Assembly: GCA_963782415.1 (NCBI GenBank)
Contig: CAWAJT010000006.1
Location: forward strand, 682,001 to 746,000
Length of the DNA stretch: 64,000 nucleotides
Direction: 5' to 3'
Origin: Bog-473 sp963782415
GTDB taxonomy: Bacteria > Actinomycetota > Acidimicrobiia > Acidimicrobiales > RAAP-2
Shown here: positions 19,709 through 29,541 of the stretch, in pieces
Layout of the letters: the number at the start of each line of letters is the position of its first letter
Numbering within the stretch: the first letter of the stretch is position 1
Position numbers and translations under genes: made by a program
The notes under the pieces: generated by a model
Database searches by the model: none
Seen by the model: the letters and a program-made list of their open reading frames with translations, nothing else
What the model was told of the DNA's origin: nothing

Positions 19709-20080
19709 ATGATCGACCACATCTCCATCCAGTGCGCCGAGTTCGAGAAGAGCGCCGACTTCTATGACGCCATCCTCTCGCCGCTCGGAGGCGGGCGTGT
19801 CATGGAGTTCGGTCCCGCCATCGGCTACGGGGTCCCGCCAAATCCAACATTCTGGATAGGCCAACAGCAAACCGGTGAAGGGTTCCGAGAGACCCACATC
19901 GCGTTCAGTGCTCCTGACCGCGAGGCCGTGCGGGCCTTTTTCGATGCTGCCCGGGCTGAGGGCGCCGAGATTCTGCACGAGCCCCGACTGTGGCCGGAGT
20001 ACCACCCCAATTACTACGGAGCATTCGTGCGCGATCCGGATGGGAACAACGTCGAAGCGGTTTGCCATACCCCCGAATAA
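19709..20080 (+). CDS. VOC (glyoxalase-fold) family protein
   Basis: A 123-residue single-domain glyoxalase-fold protein: MIDHISIQCAEFEKSADFYD at the N-terminus, THIAFSAPDREAVRAFFDAA in the centre and FVRDPDGNNVEAVCH at the end. The two His and the Glu are candidate metal ligands; such single modules act as dimers. It resembles the lactoylglutathione-lyase-like subset found in proteobacteria and actinobacteria. Activity is not predictable. It is monocistronic and converges with the lipoprotein gene on the other strand. Confidence 0.75.
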   Translation: MIDHISIQCAEFEKSADFYDAILSPLGGGRVMEFGPAIGYGVPPNPTFWIGQQQTGEGFRETHIAFSAPDREAVRAFFDAARAEGAEILHEPRLWPEYHPNYYGAFVRDPDGNNVEAVCHTPE

Positions 20081-20111
20081 CTCATCCAGGTCTTCCGCAG
20101 GGCCACCGTCA

Positions 20112-20997
20112 TCAGCCGAAAGTCGCGGCGAACTGATTCAGCACGGCCGTGCAGAGGTCGTGCTGGGCTGTCGGGAGCGTGCAGGTCGCCAGGTAGGCCG
20201 ACGCTTCCGTCGCCTTCGGCCGATAGAGGGCCACACCGTTCGCGGCGTTGGAACCGCCCGATGGATATCCCGCTCCCGCCACACCTGGAGGATCCTGGAA
20301 GCCAGCCTGGAAGACGGACGATGGCACGACCTTTTCTTGCGAAGGGCTCCCGGCGCAGCTCGAACCTCCGTTCTGTTGGGCCGCCGCCTTCGCCGCGCTG
20401 AAGAAGGGGCAGACGAGAATGGCACCTTGCACCGGGCTCGCTCCGCTCTCCATGGCGACGATGGCTTGCGTCGCCGAAGACGACGGGAGGTGCCACGTGA
20501 GACCCGAGAGCGGCACAGTTGTCCCGACGGGAGCCAGCGCGAGCACCCCACTGCCGTCGGCCCCGAAGGATCCGTTGCACGTCCAGCCGACCGTTGGGCC
20601 GACCACCATCAGGCGGCCTGCCTCATCGGTGTAGACGGCGAGATTTCCTTGCTTGTCCTCGGAGGTCGGGACGCTCACCGAGACCGATGGAGGCAACGAC
20701 GTCGTCGTGGTGGGCGCCCCGGTGGATGTCGTGCAGACCACCACGGTTAGCGATGTGGTCACCATCGGACCCGAGGCCGTGGCGCTCGAACCGGTCGTGC
20801 TCGACGCCGTCGGACCCGTCGCCGTCGCCGTGGTCGGTCGTGGTGGTGGTGGATCGGGCCCGCGCTGACCTTGACGTCGTCGAATGCCTGGGATGGGTCG
20901 ACCCCGCCGTCGAGCCCGTCCCCGCAGATCCACACGCCGCTGCCACCACGGCCAACGCCCCGGCGAGCAGCATCCCAATCGGCCAGCATCTACGCAT
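20112..20997 (-). CDS. Lipoprotein with Thr/Ser linker, function unknown, frameshifted
   Basis: The ATG at 20997 starts MRRCWPIGMLLAGALAVVAA followed by the lipobox cysteine (AAAC), so it should be a membrane-anchored lipoprotein. A Thr/Ser-rich linker is interrupted by one extra base near 20835; reading past it joins the second half, TTATATGPTASSTTGSSATA, and a beta-rich domain with four or more cysteines (VVGPTVGWTCNGSF, VCPFFSAAKAAAQ, SSCAGSPS, CTLPTAQHDLCTAV). No family is recognised. Its start overlaps the acyl-CoA dehydrogenase stop by 8 bases, but the products look unrelated. Confidence 0.5.
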
Positions 20998-22291
20998 CAG
21001 CGGTGAGGTCCACCAACAGATCGGCAAAGCGCCGCTGCGCCTCGGCCCGCCTCGTCGGGATGTGCTCGGTCGGCACCTCGCGCGGCTCGTAGCCCTTCAG
21101 CACCCGCCGGGCCACAGTCTGGCGGTGCACCTCATCGGGACCGTCGTAAATCCGGGCCGCCCGGGCGTTGCGGTACATCGACTCCAAGGGCAAGTCCGAC
21201 GAGAAGCCCAACGACCCGTGCACCTGGATGGCGCGGTCGATGACGTCATAGAGCACCTTGGCGCCGAAGTACTTGATCATGGCGATCTCGACCCGGGCGG
21301 CGGCCGCCCCTTCCTGATCCATCTTCCAGGCGGCCTGGAGGGTCATGAGGCGGGCGGCGGCCATCTCGGCCATGGAGTCCGCCACCCAGTTCTGGATGGT
21401 CTGCTTCTCGGCCAGCATCGATCCGTGGGCATAACGGGACACCGCCCGCTCGCACAGCATGTCGAAGGCCCGCTTGGATTGGCCCAACCAGCGCATGCAG
21501 TGATGGATCCGGCCGGGTCCGAGCCGGTGCTGTGCCAGGACGAATCCAGAGCCCTCCTTACCGATCAGGTTCTCGACCGGCACGCGCACGTCGACGTACT
21601 TGATCTCGGCGTGGTTCCCGAAGCGCCCGTATGGCGTGTGGGGATCCTCCATGGTGGAGACGTCACGGACGATGTCGACGCCCGGCGTGTCGACCGGCAC
21701 GATGATCATCGACGACCCCGAATACGGATGCACGTCCGGATTTGTCACCGCCATCACGATCAGGAAGTCCGCCACGGATCCGTTGGATGTGAACCACTTG
21801 TGCCCGTTGATGACCCACTCGTCCCCATCCCGGACGGCCGACGTCCGCAACAGCGTTGGATCAGATCCGGCGGTGTCGGGCTCGGTCATCGAGAACGCCG
21901 AGCGCAGATCCCCATCCAAGAGGGGCTGCAACCACTTGGACCGATGCGACGTGTCCCCGCTCATCTCGATCCCCACCGCCAGCAACTCTGCGTTCCCCGA
22001 ATCCGGGGCGTTGTTGCCGAAGACCACCGGTGCCAGCGGCGACTGCCCCAGGATCTCGTGCATCAGCCCGAGTCGCACCTGCCCGAATCCCATGCCCCCG
22101 AGCGCCGGCGGTAGGTGCGCTGCCCACAACCCCTCGGCCTTGACCTGCTCTTGGAGCGGCCGGATCAGCAGGCGCACCTGGTCGTAGGTCAGATCGAGCG
22201 TCTCGAGCGGGAAGACCTCGTCCCGCACGAACCCGCGCATCCATTCCAACTTCGCTTCGAACTCGGGTTCCGTCGAGAAATCCCAGGCCAT
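20990..22291 (-). CDS. Acyl-CoA dehydrogenase family protein
   Basis: A 433-residue flavoenzyme that introduces a trans-2 double bond into an acyl-CoA. FSMTEPDTAGSDPTLLRTSA and WVINGHKWFTSNG are the flavin and substrate strands; QVHGSLGFSSDLPLESMYRN and ARIYDGPDEVHRQTVAR are C-terminal signatures. Sequence and length resemble the ACAD10/11-like group common in actinobacteria. I start at ATG 22291, preceded by GGAGGTGGCC; the frame continues upstream but overlaps the biotin synthase leader. It diverges from bioB across about 65 bases. Confidence 0.8.
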   Translation of the reverse strand: MAWDFSTEPEFEAKLEWMRGFVRDEVFPLETLDLTYDQVRLLIRPLQEQVKAEGLWAAHLPPALGGMGFGQVRLGLMHEILGQSPLAPVVFGNNAPDSGNAELLAVGIEMSGDTSHRSKWLQPLLDGDLRSAFSMTEPDTAGSDPTLLRTSAVRDGDEWVINGHKWFTSNGSVADFLIVMAVTNPDVHPYSGSSMIIVPVDTPGVDIVRDVSTMEDPHTPYGRFGNHAEIKYVDVRVPVENLIGKEGSGFVLAQHRLGPGRIHHCMRWLGQSKRAFDMLCERAVSRYAHGSMLAEKQTIQNWVADSMAEMAAARLMTLQAAWKMDQEGAAAARVEIAMIKYFGAKVLYDVIDRAIQVHGSLGFSSDLPLESMYRNARAARIYDGPDEVHRQTVARRVLKGYEPREVPTEHIPTRRAEAQRRFADLLVDLTADA

Positions 22292-22355
22292 GGCCACCTC
22301 CACATCGCTCCGCCCAACTTCCGGAGTCCCACACCCTGCCACTACCGTGGGCGGC

Positions 22356-23449
22356 GTGACCACCACGAGCCCCGTCGCCTTCCGTGCTTCTTCCGTTGCT
22401 TCCTCCGCTGGCGCAGAGACGCCGCCCCCTCCCCAAGTCGCCCTCAGTGCGGCGGACAGAGCGGTGATCGCCACCGCCGAGCACGCCCTCCTCGACCAGC
22501 GCCGCCTGCTCACTGCAGACGAGCTGACCGCGCTGACCGCCCTGCCTGACGGGGCCGTCATGGCGCTCGCATCCCTCGCTCATCAGGTGCGGTTGGCGTG
22601 GTGCGGGCCCGAGGTCGAGATCGAGGGCATCTTGTCCGCCAAGACCGGCGGCTGCCCCGAGGACTGCCACTTCTGCTCGCAGTCCTCCCGCTTCGACTCA
22701 CCCGTGAAGGCCACTCCCTTCCTCGATACCGAAGAGGTTCTGGCCGCCGCCCGCGAGACCGCCGCCCTCGGTGCCTCGGAGTTCTGCCTCGTGCTCGCCG
22801 TGCGCGGTCCCGACGAGCGCACCATGGAGCGCATCCTCGAACTGGTCCCGGTTATCCGCGCCGAGACCGGCCTCAACGTCGCCGTCAGCGCCGGCATCCT
22901 GACCGAGGAGCAAGCGGTTCGCTCGCCGAAGGCGGCGTCCATCGCTACAACCACAACGTCGAGACGGCGCGCTCGTTCTTCCCGAACATCGTCACGACAC
23001 ACGCGTGGGACGAGCGCTCCGAGACCTGCCGCCTCGTGAAGGCCCACGGCATGGAACTGTGCTGCGGCGCGTTGATCAACGTGGGCGAGACGGTCGCCCA
23101 GCGCGTGGAGCTCCTGACCCAGCTGCAGGAACTCGAGCCGACCGAGGTCCCGCTCAACTTCCTCAATCCGCGCCCGGGCACACCCCTCGGCGACCAGCCC
23201 ATCCTTGGCGCTTGGGACGCGGTGCGCTGGATCGCCCTCTTCCGACTTGCCCTGCCCTCGGTGATCCTGCGCTACGCCGGCGGCCGCGAGGTCACACTGC
23301 GCGAGCTGCAGGCCATCGGCATGACCGCCGGCATCAATGCTCTGATCGTCGGCAACTACCTGACGACTCTCGGTCGCTCGGCGGACGAGGACATGCAGAT
23401 GCTCGAGGACCTGCGCATGCCGATCGGCGCCCTCACCGCCGCCATCTGA
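22356..23449 (+). CDS. bioB: Biotin synthase, frameshifted
   Basis: Radical-SAM enzyme that inserts sulfur into dethiobiotin. The cluster motif is GGCPEDCHFCSQSSRF, preceded by AWCGPEVEIEGILSAKTG. After GILTEEQAVR a base is missing at about 22922 (CGCTCGCC for CGCCTCGCC); restoring it gives LAEGGVHRYNHNVETARSFF and the rest of a normal BioB to the TGA at 23447. The YNHN motif and the ATGRAD-like ALNFLNPRPGTPLG segment are then in frame. The start is uncertain: GTG 22356 or 22347; the first 50 residues are Ala/Ser-rich. The bsaP gene follows, and bioD, bioF and bioA are on the other strand from 25.9 kb. Confidence 0.9.
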
Positions 23450-23496
23450 TCCCGATCCCGGTCCCGATCGCCCGCACAGCCGCCGACGTGATTCAG

Positions 23497-23685
23497 ATGT
23501 CCAGTGCCACCACCCACTGCACCGGCTGCGGCAGGCCGAGCACCGAATGCCCCGGGTGCGGCCGCGCGCTCGATCCCCCTCGCTTCTGTCCCGAATGCGG
23601 GCGGCGCATGACTGTGACGGTGTTTCCGACCGGTTGGATGGCGCGCTGCCGCGACCAAGCTCACGCCGAGCTGCGTTCCGCCTAA
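23497..23685 (+). CDS. bsaP: Biotin synthase auxiliary protein BsaP
   Basis: A 62-residue cysteine-rich protein right after bioB. CTGCGR, CPGCGRALDPPRFCPECGRRM and the closing TVTVFPTGWMARC are the signature of the actinobacterial BsaP family (mycobacterial Rv1590), which supports the auxiliary iron-sulfur cluster of BioB during catalysis. Three CxxC pairs could hold metal or cluster. The start may be ATG 23497 or the in-frame GTG 23488. It is 48 bases from bioB and most likely on the same message. Confidence 0.85.
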   Translation: MSSATTHCTGCGRPSTECPGCGRALDPPRFCPECGRRMTVTVFPTGWMARCRDQAHAELRSA

Positions 23686-23704
23686 CTGGTACGGGTTTCG
23701 ATCC

Positions 23705-25209
23705 TCAACGCCGCATCGGACCGGAACGCCGCACCGGACCGGAATGCCGTACCAGCCCATTGCGGGCCACCGATGACATCCGCCATGTCGGCGAAGGCGA
23801 GGACGTGGCGGTGCGCCCGTGCGGGCTGGTGAAGGTCACCGCCGCATCGGCGCTGCCCGACAGCGCCCATCCCACCTCGTGGACCGCACGATGGTGACGC
23901 CCGCACAAGGTGATCAGGTTGCCCAGATCTGTCAGTCCGCCATCGGCCCAGTGCACCATGTGATGCACGTTCGTGAACTCCGTATAGCTGCACCCGGGGA
24001 AGCGACACCCTTTGTCCCGCCGATCAATCTCGATCCGCTGCACCGGCGTCGGTTCGCGACGTGCCCGGCCCTGATCGAGAATGGAGCCGTCCCGGTCCTC
24101 CGCGGCGAGATCGACCTGGGCATCGCAGGCCAGCCGCCGGACGACCTCGACCGACACGGGGCCCACGCCGGCGATCTCGGCCACGGCGCCGTGCTCGTTC
24201 ACGCACCCGACGAGCAGGTCGATCGGCGCGTGCACTACGACTCGAGGCCGCACGATCACTCCCCTGTTTTCGCCGGACGCGCCCGACCCAGCCTGACCGC
24301 CCGATCCGCCGCCCGATCCGCCGCCCCAGCGGAACAGGTCCAGCAACGAGTCGTACAGCCGCTGGTCATAGGGGACATAACCGAAGAAATCCGAAGGTCC
24401 AGAGGCGCCCGTGCCCGTCGGCGCCGTCGCTCCGCCTGTCGTCGTCGCTGGACCCTTTAGCCGATCGCCGCGCTCCTTCTCTTCCTGCGCGTTTTTCTCG
24501 GCAGACACCCGACCGACCAGCATCGACTTCGCAAGGGCGTAGTCGTCCTTGGTGAACGCGACCCAGACCGATCGCCGCGTATCGTTGAACCGCAACGTCC
24601 GTCGCCCGAAGTCCCGCGCCGCGGCCGAACGGATGCCACCGACATCTCCGACGTCAACCCCTGCGTCAACCCGACGTCAACCCCGACGTCAACCCCGACG
24701 TCAGCCGGGATGTCTGCCCGGCCCTCCGCCCTCCCGTCCGCGGCGCCGTTCGTTGCGGACTGCGTCTCCGCTGCCGCCTCCGCCAGCGCTCGATGCCATG
24801 CCACCAACTCACGCGCCTGGCGGACGCTCCAGTGCGCGGACGCCTCCCGGAGCGTGGCGTCGCTGGACGGTGAGGCCACCTCGGCCAAGGGCTCCACCAG
24901 GTCGAGCGACAGCTCCCCCGAGGCCAACCCCTCCGCCAGGCACGGCAGCGACTCCAGCCTTGTCGCTGCCCGCACCCACTGCCGCGCCGTCGCCGTACTG
25001 ACACCACACCGCCCGGTGACCCAGGAGATCATGGACACGGCGCCGTCCCCCCGCCATCCCTCCGCCCGGTCGAATTCGGCGATGTCGGCCAACTGCTCCC
25101 GGTGGAGCGATGCAATTCGACCCGACCGGTTCACGATCTGTCCCGCCAGCTCTCGCGAGCGAGGGTCGGCACCGAAGTTTCGGCACGCTGGGCGGCGTCG
25201 CAAGGCCAC
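23705..25209 (-). CDS. DUF222-HNH endonuclease-like protein, frameshifted
   Basis: A protein of the large DUF222/HNH family found in many copies in actinobacteria; its role is unclear and most copies have no proven nuclease activity. DUF222 covers the first half (ADIAEFDRAEGWRGDGAVS, ISWVTGRCGVSTATARQWV). The C-terminus has the HNH core: DKGCRFPGCSYTEFTNVHH, then HWADGGLTDLGNLITLC and GRHHRAVHE. The frame breaks in a 12-base repeat array near 24670, where one run has three instead of four C on the plus strand; restoring it gives VDVGDVGGIRSAAARDFG and continuity. The start is uncertain; I use the GTG at 25209. Both neighbours are biotin genes. Confidence 0.7.
24657..24709. repeat. 12-base tandem repeats in the HNH gene
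   Basis: About four imperfect copies of CGTCAACCCCGA encode VDVG-type dipeptide repeats on the minus strand. One copy has lost a C and breaks the frame, so the array is either a slippage site in the genome or a site of sequencing error. Confidence 0.75.
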
Positions 25210-25301
25210 CCTGCCACCCCTCGACTCCCTCCGCCCCTCGGGTGGATGTTCCGTGCCCACATGATGGAACGGTCGGCCTCGCCCTGCGGCCGTACCAACA
25301 A

Positions 25302-25803
25302 TCAGCCGGAGCCTTGCGCCAGCTCCTGCTGCACGTCCTTCAATGCTTGCAAGCTGTCCTGGAGGCAGAAGTATTCGGTGGCGGAGATCCCGACCCGTGT
25401 GCACCGGGCGAATACTGCGTCGGCTCCGTGTTCGAGGCGTAGATGACCAGCAGGTCCGGGTGCACAGCGCAAAGGGATCGGCGAAGTCGCCGTTGAAGAT
25501 GGGCGTGCCGTTGAGCAATCCGCTCTGGGCGTCGAGTTGGACGCCGGCGGACTTGGACGGATCGAGGCCGATCGGACCTTTGGTGGGGAAACGCCCCGGC
25601 GGCACCAAGAGTTGACCCGCCCGCGCTCCCGGCTCCACCTTGACGTTGAACGTCTGACGAGCCGCCTGGCCCGATCCCGTCGCGCTACACCCGGCAAACA
25701 GGAGGAATACCACGGAGAACAGAACTGCCAGAACGTTGAACGTGGCCGATGACCGCCAGGCGGATGATCGTCGCACTGCGTCACTCAGCGTGGGTGGCTG
25801 CAA
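25302..25803 (-). CDS. Small lipoprotein of unknown function, two frameshifts
   Basis: Starts MQPPTLSDAVRRSS and has a hydrophobic stretch FNVLAVLFSVVFLLFAGC with a lipobox cysteine. Then comes a domain with GRFPTKGPIGLDPSKSAG and GTPIFNGDFADPFALC. Two single-base deletions are needed to read on: near 25462 (gives PDLLVIYASNTEPTQYS) and near 25409 (gives TRVGISATEYFCLQDSLQAL), ending KDVQQELAQGSG at 25302, for about 167 residues. The cysteines in FCLQ and ALC could pair outside the membrane. No family recognised. It precedes the HNH gene on the same strand. Confidence 0.5.
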
Positions 25804-25913
25804 CCATTGTGGTGGGGATCGTGATTCTCCCGGGTGGAGGGACTCCTCAACACGGCCAGAGACCGCCAGGACTGCCGAGGTCCCTGAACCGTTGAGGGCC
25901 AGGCCCGGACCGG

Positions 25914-26677
25914 TCAGGGCCAGACGACGCGGACCAACTCCGCCTCACTGCCGGGGGTGGTGCACACCCGGAGCCCATCGTGTGCTTGCAACCACTCCAG
26001 GTTGCGCACATGGAGGTCCACGGCCGGATCGAAGCGGTTCAGGACGACGACAACCGACGAGCCCAGCGAGCCCAGCGAGCCCAGCACCCCAGCGACCCCA
26101 GCGACCCCAGCGCATCAAGGGTCAGTCGCACTGCATTGATCGTGCCTAAGCCGGCGTCGGCCACCAGCAGCACGACATCGGGCGCCACTGCAGCACAGAG
26201 CGCGAGACAGTCCCCGTCGGACGCCAGCGGCGAACGCAGCCCGCCCGCTGTCTCCACCAGTCCGACCTCGCGTGGAACAACGCGATCGGTCCCCTCCTCT
26301 GCACGCGCCTCCTCTGCATCCGTCTCATCCCCTGCATCCGTCCCATCCGACCCGTCCGACCAGCCCAGTTCCGACACCAGGTCCGCAATCGTGAACGGCG
26401 GACGTCCGAGCACCGACGCCGCCATCACGGGCGCCATCGCCACGTCGTACCAGCGGTGCGGTGGGCAGACGATCTCGGCCGGCTCGCCGCTGGCGGCGCC
26501 CAGGATGGCCGCATCCAGGGTCGAGGGGTCGTCGTCGGGTTCGAACGACTGTGCCGGCTTCCGGGCGGCAACCCGCAAGCCCGCCGCGCGCAGCTCGGCC
26601 AGCAGGCGGGCAGAAACCCATGTCTTGCCGATCTCGGTCCCGGTGCCGACGACGACAACCACGCGGCGGGGACGCAC
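25914..26677 (-). CDS. bioD: Dethiobiotin synthetase, frameshifted
   Basis: ATP-dependent carboxylase that closes the ureido ring of dethiobiotin. The P-loop is GTGTEIGKTWVSARLL, followed by RVAARKPAQSFEPDD and VGLVETAGGLRSPLASDGD, all typical. The GTG at 26677 lies six bases after the bioF stop. The C-terminal part is scrambled by a missing base near 26086 inside a CTGGGCTCG repeat; restoring it gives SLGSSVVVVLNRFDPAVDLH and a normal end at 25914. The repeat array expands a loop to about 20 Gly/Ser/Leu residues, longer than in characterised enzymes. A long acidic insert (GWSDGSDGTDAGDETDAEEA) is also unusual. Confidence 0.85.
26061..26117. repeat. 9-base tandem repeats in bioD
   Basis: Copies of CGAGCCCAG and CGACCCCAG follow one another, encoding LGS repeats on the minus strand. 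One copy lacks a base and breaks the reading frame. Confidence 0.8.
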
Positions 26678-26682
26678 GCCGA

Positions 26683-27999
26683 TCAGTGTGCGACGGGCGT
26701 CGGCGTCGCGGTCGGCGTGGCTGGCGCCGGCGTCGCGTTCGGTCGCGCCAACAGCTCCAGCGCATGGAGCAGGCGATCGACCTCCTCGTCGCCGTGCGCG
26801 GCCGACAATGTGACCCGCAGGCGGCTGGTACCGACCGGCACCGTCGGCGGGCGGATGGCCGGGACCCAGAGTCCGTCGTCGAGCAGCTCCGCCGAGGCGT
26901 TGAGCGCCGCTTGTTCGCTCCCGAGGATGACAGGGATGATCGGGCTCGCGTGTCCGGGCGGTGCGAATCCGGCCCCCTGCACCCGTTGGATCAGCGCGGC
27001 GAGGCGACCTGTCAGGGCGGCTCCTTCGGCGGAGCACAGCACACGGAGTGCGGCGAGGGCCGCGGCGGCGTCGGCCGGTGTCGGTGCGGTCGAGAAGATG
27101 TACGAGCGGGCCCGGTTGACGATCAGGTCGACGATGTCACGTGACGCCGCCACGAATCCGCCCAGCGAGCCCAGTGTCTTGGACAGCGTGCCGACCCGCA
27201 CGACCATTCCCCTCTGTACGTCGACCCGGTCCCGACCTTCCATCCCTCTGCCACCGTGCCCGTCCCGCGCGGTGCCTGTCGGGAGGTCGGGGCCGAGGAC
27301 GGCGTGGGCCTCGTCGAGGACGAGGAGGGCGTCGTAGCGCTGGCAGAGGGTGAGGAGCTCGGGCAGGGGGGCGACGTCCCCATCCATGGAGAAGACGGAG
27401 TCGGTGACGACGATGGTCGCCATGAGGGGCGTGGCGCCGGTGAAGTCGGCGCCGGCGCCGGCGCCGTCAGGACCGGTCCCGGACAGCAGCTCCTCGAGGT
27501 GGCCCATGTCGCAGTGCCGGTAGACGGCGAGGGCGGAGCGCGACAGCCGGCACCCGTCGATGATGCTGGCGTGGTTCAGCTCGTCCGAGAGGATGCGCAC
27601 TCCTGGGCCACCGAGCGTCGACAGGACGCCGAGGTTGGCGGCGAACCCGGTCGGAAAGATGGCGGCGGCCTCGGTGCCCTTCCAGTCTGCGAGCTCGGTC
27701 TCCAACTCGCGGTGGATGGGGCGGCTCCCCGTCACCAACCGCGACGCCCCGGCGCCGGCACCCCACCGGGCGAGCGCGCTCGTGGCCGCCGCGACCACCG
27801 CCGGATGGGCACTCAAGCCGAGATAGTCGTTGGACGCGAACGACACGACGGGCGCTCCTTCGAGCGAGCCCGTCGGTCCGATGGCATCGAACTCCCGGGG
27901 GGTCCGCCAGCGACCCTCGTCGACGACCCGATCCAACGAGGCCCTGATGCGGGCGTCCCATGGGGTGGCGCTCCTCGATCCGGTCTGGTTGTCGTTCAT
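26683..27999 (-). CDS. bioF: 8-amino-7-oxononanoate synthase
   Basis: PLP enzyme joining pimeloyl-thioester and alanine in biotin synthesis. FASNDYLGLSAHPAVVAAA, GSRLVTGSRPIHRELE-type region, LSDELNHASIIDGCRLS and LVLDEAHAVLG are classical, and the PLP lysine is in VRVGTLSKTLGSLGGFV. At 438 residues it is longer than Escherichia coli BioF (384), with an insert after GPDLPTGTARDG and a Pro/Thr-rich tail. It is intact, overlaps the bioA stop by four bases at its own start, and precedes bioD by six bases, so bioA-bioF-bioD form one operon. Confidence 0.9.
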   Translation of the reverse strand: MNDNQTGSRSATPWDARIRASLDRVVDEGRWRTPREFDAIGPTGSLEGAPVVSFASNDYLGLSAHPAVVAAATSALARWGAGAGASRLVTGSRPIHRELETELADWKGTEAAAIFPTGFAANLGVLSTLGGPGVRILSDELNHASIIDGCRLSRSALAVYRHCDMGHLEELLSGTGPDGAGAGADFTGATPLMATIVVTDSVFSMDGDVAPLPELLTLCQRYDALLVLDEAHAVLGPDLPTGTARDGHGGRGMEGRDRVDVQRGMVVRVGTLSKTLGSLGGFVAASRDIVDLIVNRARSYIFSTAPTPADAAAALAALRVLCSAEGAALTGRLAALIQRVQGAGFAPPGHASPIIPVILGSEQAALNASAELLDDGLWVPAIRPPTVPVGTSRLRVTLSAAHGDEEVDRLLHALELLARPNATPAPATPTATPTPVAH

Positions 28000-29360
28000 G
28001 CGGAGGGCGGTGCGGCCGGGGATGCCGGGGGCGCCGTGGATGCCGGGGGCGCCGGGGATGCAGCGACATCGTCCAGCCCCCCGACCAGGGCGTCCACCAT
28101 CCGCACGATCTCCTCCTGCGTGATCGTCAGCGGAGGCATCAGCACCACGACGTCACCGAGCGGGCGCAGCAAGACGCCCCGCGCCACTGCACCAGCGCAC
28201 ACCCGACGGCCCCAACGCAGTCCCGGTGCCGGCGGATCCAGCTCGACGCCGACCATCAGGCCGCGTTGACGCACTTCGCGCACCTCGGCCCGATCGGCGA
28301 CCCGTTCTCCCAACAATGAGGCCAGTTGTTCCGCACGCGCCCGCACATTCGCCAGCACGTCCCACGACTCGAACAGGCGCAGGTGCTCGAGCGCGACCGC
28401 TGCCGCCAAGGCATTCCCCCCGTAGGAATGGCCGTGGTAGAAGGTCTCGGGACCGAGATCGACGCCCAAGAACGCGTCGTACACCTCGCCCGATGCCACT
28501 GTGGCCGACATGGCGAGATACCCGCCCGTGATCCCCTTCCCAACGCACATGAGATCGGGCCGCACGCCGCACTGCTCGGACGCGAACAACGTGCCGGTGC
28601 GCCCGAACCCGGTCGCCACCTCGTCACAGATGAGGAGCGTGCCAGCCTGACGGCACGCCTCGCCGAGCCGCCGCACATCGGATGCGGAGGCGCACAGCAT
28701 CCCCGAAGCACCTTGGACCAGCGGCTCAATGACGACGGCCGCCAACTCGCCGGCGTGGGCCTCAATGGCGGCACAGGCTTTGTCGGCCCAACCCGGGTCG
28801 GCATAGCCCGGCGTGCGGATGACCGGAAAGCAGAGCGGTTGGAACACGGCGCTGAACACGCCGCCGTCACCGAGCGAGAGCGAGCCGACGGTGTCGCCGT
28901 GGTACGCATCGCCGAGCGCGAGGAACCAGGTGCGACCGCCGACGCCGCGATTGACCCAGTACTGAAACGCCACCTTGAGCGCCTGCTCGACGGCAACGGC
29001 GCCATCCGCGGCGAACAGGAAGTGAGGATCCTCGACCGGCACTACGCGAGCGAGCGCCTCCGCCAGCTCGACGACCACCGTGTTCCCATTGCCCAGCATG
29101 GTCGAGTGAGCAACCTTGCCGGCCTGGGCGGCCAGGGCGGCATCGAGCTCGGGGACGCAGTGGCCCAGGGTGTTGACCCAGAGCGACGAGATCGCATCGA
29201 GATAGTGCCGGCCGTGGACGTCGATCAGCTCGCGTCCCTCGGCCCGCGCAATGACGAGGGGGGCATTGGACTCGTAGGCCGACATCTGAGTGAATCCGTG
29301 CCACACGACGGCTGCGTCGCGCTCGACCCAGGGCCTCATCACGGATCCGGTGTTCGTCAT
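27996..29360 (-). CDS. bioA: Adenosylmethionine-8-amino-7-oxononanoate aminotransferase
   Basis: Class III PLP aminotransferase making 7,8-diaminononanoate. SSLWVNTLGHCVPELDAAL, FAADGAVAVEQALKVAFQYW, ALGDAYHGDTVGSLSLG and LLICDEVATGFGRTGTLFA are family features; the PLP lysine is in CVGKGITGGYLAMSAT. I use ATG 29360 (MTNTGSVMRPW). The frame is open further upstream through a 9-base repeat array, so the real start could differ. The protein carries a Pro/Ala tail of about 20 residues. First gene of the bioA-bioF-bioD operon; it diverges from the riboflavin synthase gene. Confidence 0.9.
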   Translation of the reverse strand: MTNTGSVMRPWVERDAAVVWHGFTQMSAYESNAPLVIARAEGRELIDVHGRHYLDAISSLWVNTLGHCVPELDAALAAQAGKVAHSTMLGNGNTVVVELAEALARVVPVEDPHFLFAADGAVAVEQALKVAFQYWVNRGVGGRTWFLALGDAYHGDTVGSLSLGDGGVFSAVFQPLCFPVIRTPGYADPGWADKACAAIEAHAGELAAVVIEPLVQGASGMLCASASDVRRLGEACRQAGTLLICDEVATGFGRTGTLFASEQCGVRPDLMCVGKGITGGYLAMSATVASGEVYDAFLGVDLGPETFYHGHSYGGNALAAAVALEHLRLFESWDVLANVRARAEQLASLLGERVADRAEVREVRQRGLMVGVELDPPAPGLRWGRRVCAGAVARGVLLRPLGDVVVLMPPLTITQEEIVRMVDALVGGLDDVAASPAPPASTAPPASPAAPPSA

Positions 29361-29378
29361 CGCCTGACCGACCCCTTC

Positions 29379-29437
29379 GCCCGGATCGCCCGGATCGCCC
29401 GAATCGCCCGAATCGCCCGGTTGGTCCGGTTCGTCCG
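29379..29437. repeat. 9-base CGCCCGGAT-type tandem repeats upstream of bioA
   Basis: About six imperfect 9-base units lie between the bioA start and the divergent riboflavin synthase gene. In the bioA frame they would encode GDP/GDS repeats, so they may be leader sequence or part of an extended N-terminus. Confidence 0.7.
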
Positions 29438-29541
29438 GATGACTTCGCTCGTCTCGTCTGCGGGATCGTGGCCGTTCACCGGCCAATTGTGGACCAGTTC
29501 GCGCCGACCCGACCAGGCGAACGCCTGCGCGAGAATGGGTC

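Noticed and set aside
29379..29437. Short direct repeats as a possible CRISPR array
   Set aside because: Units are 9 bases without unique spacers, and no cas genes are in the window. The same holds for the repeats at 24657, 26061 and 30051.
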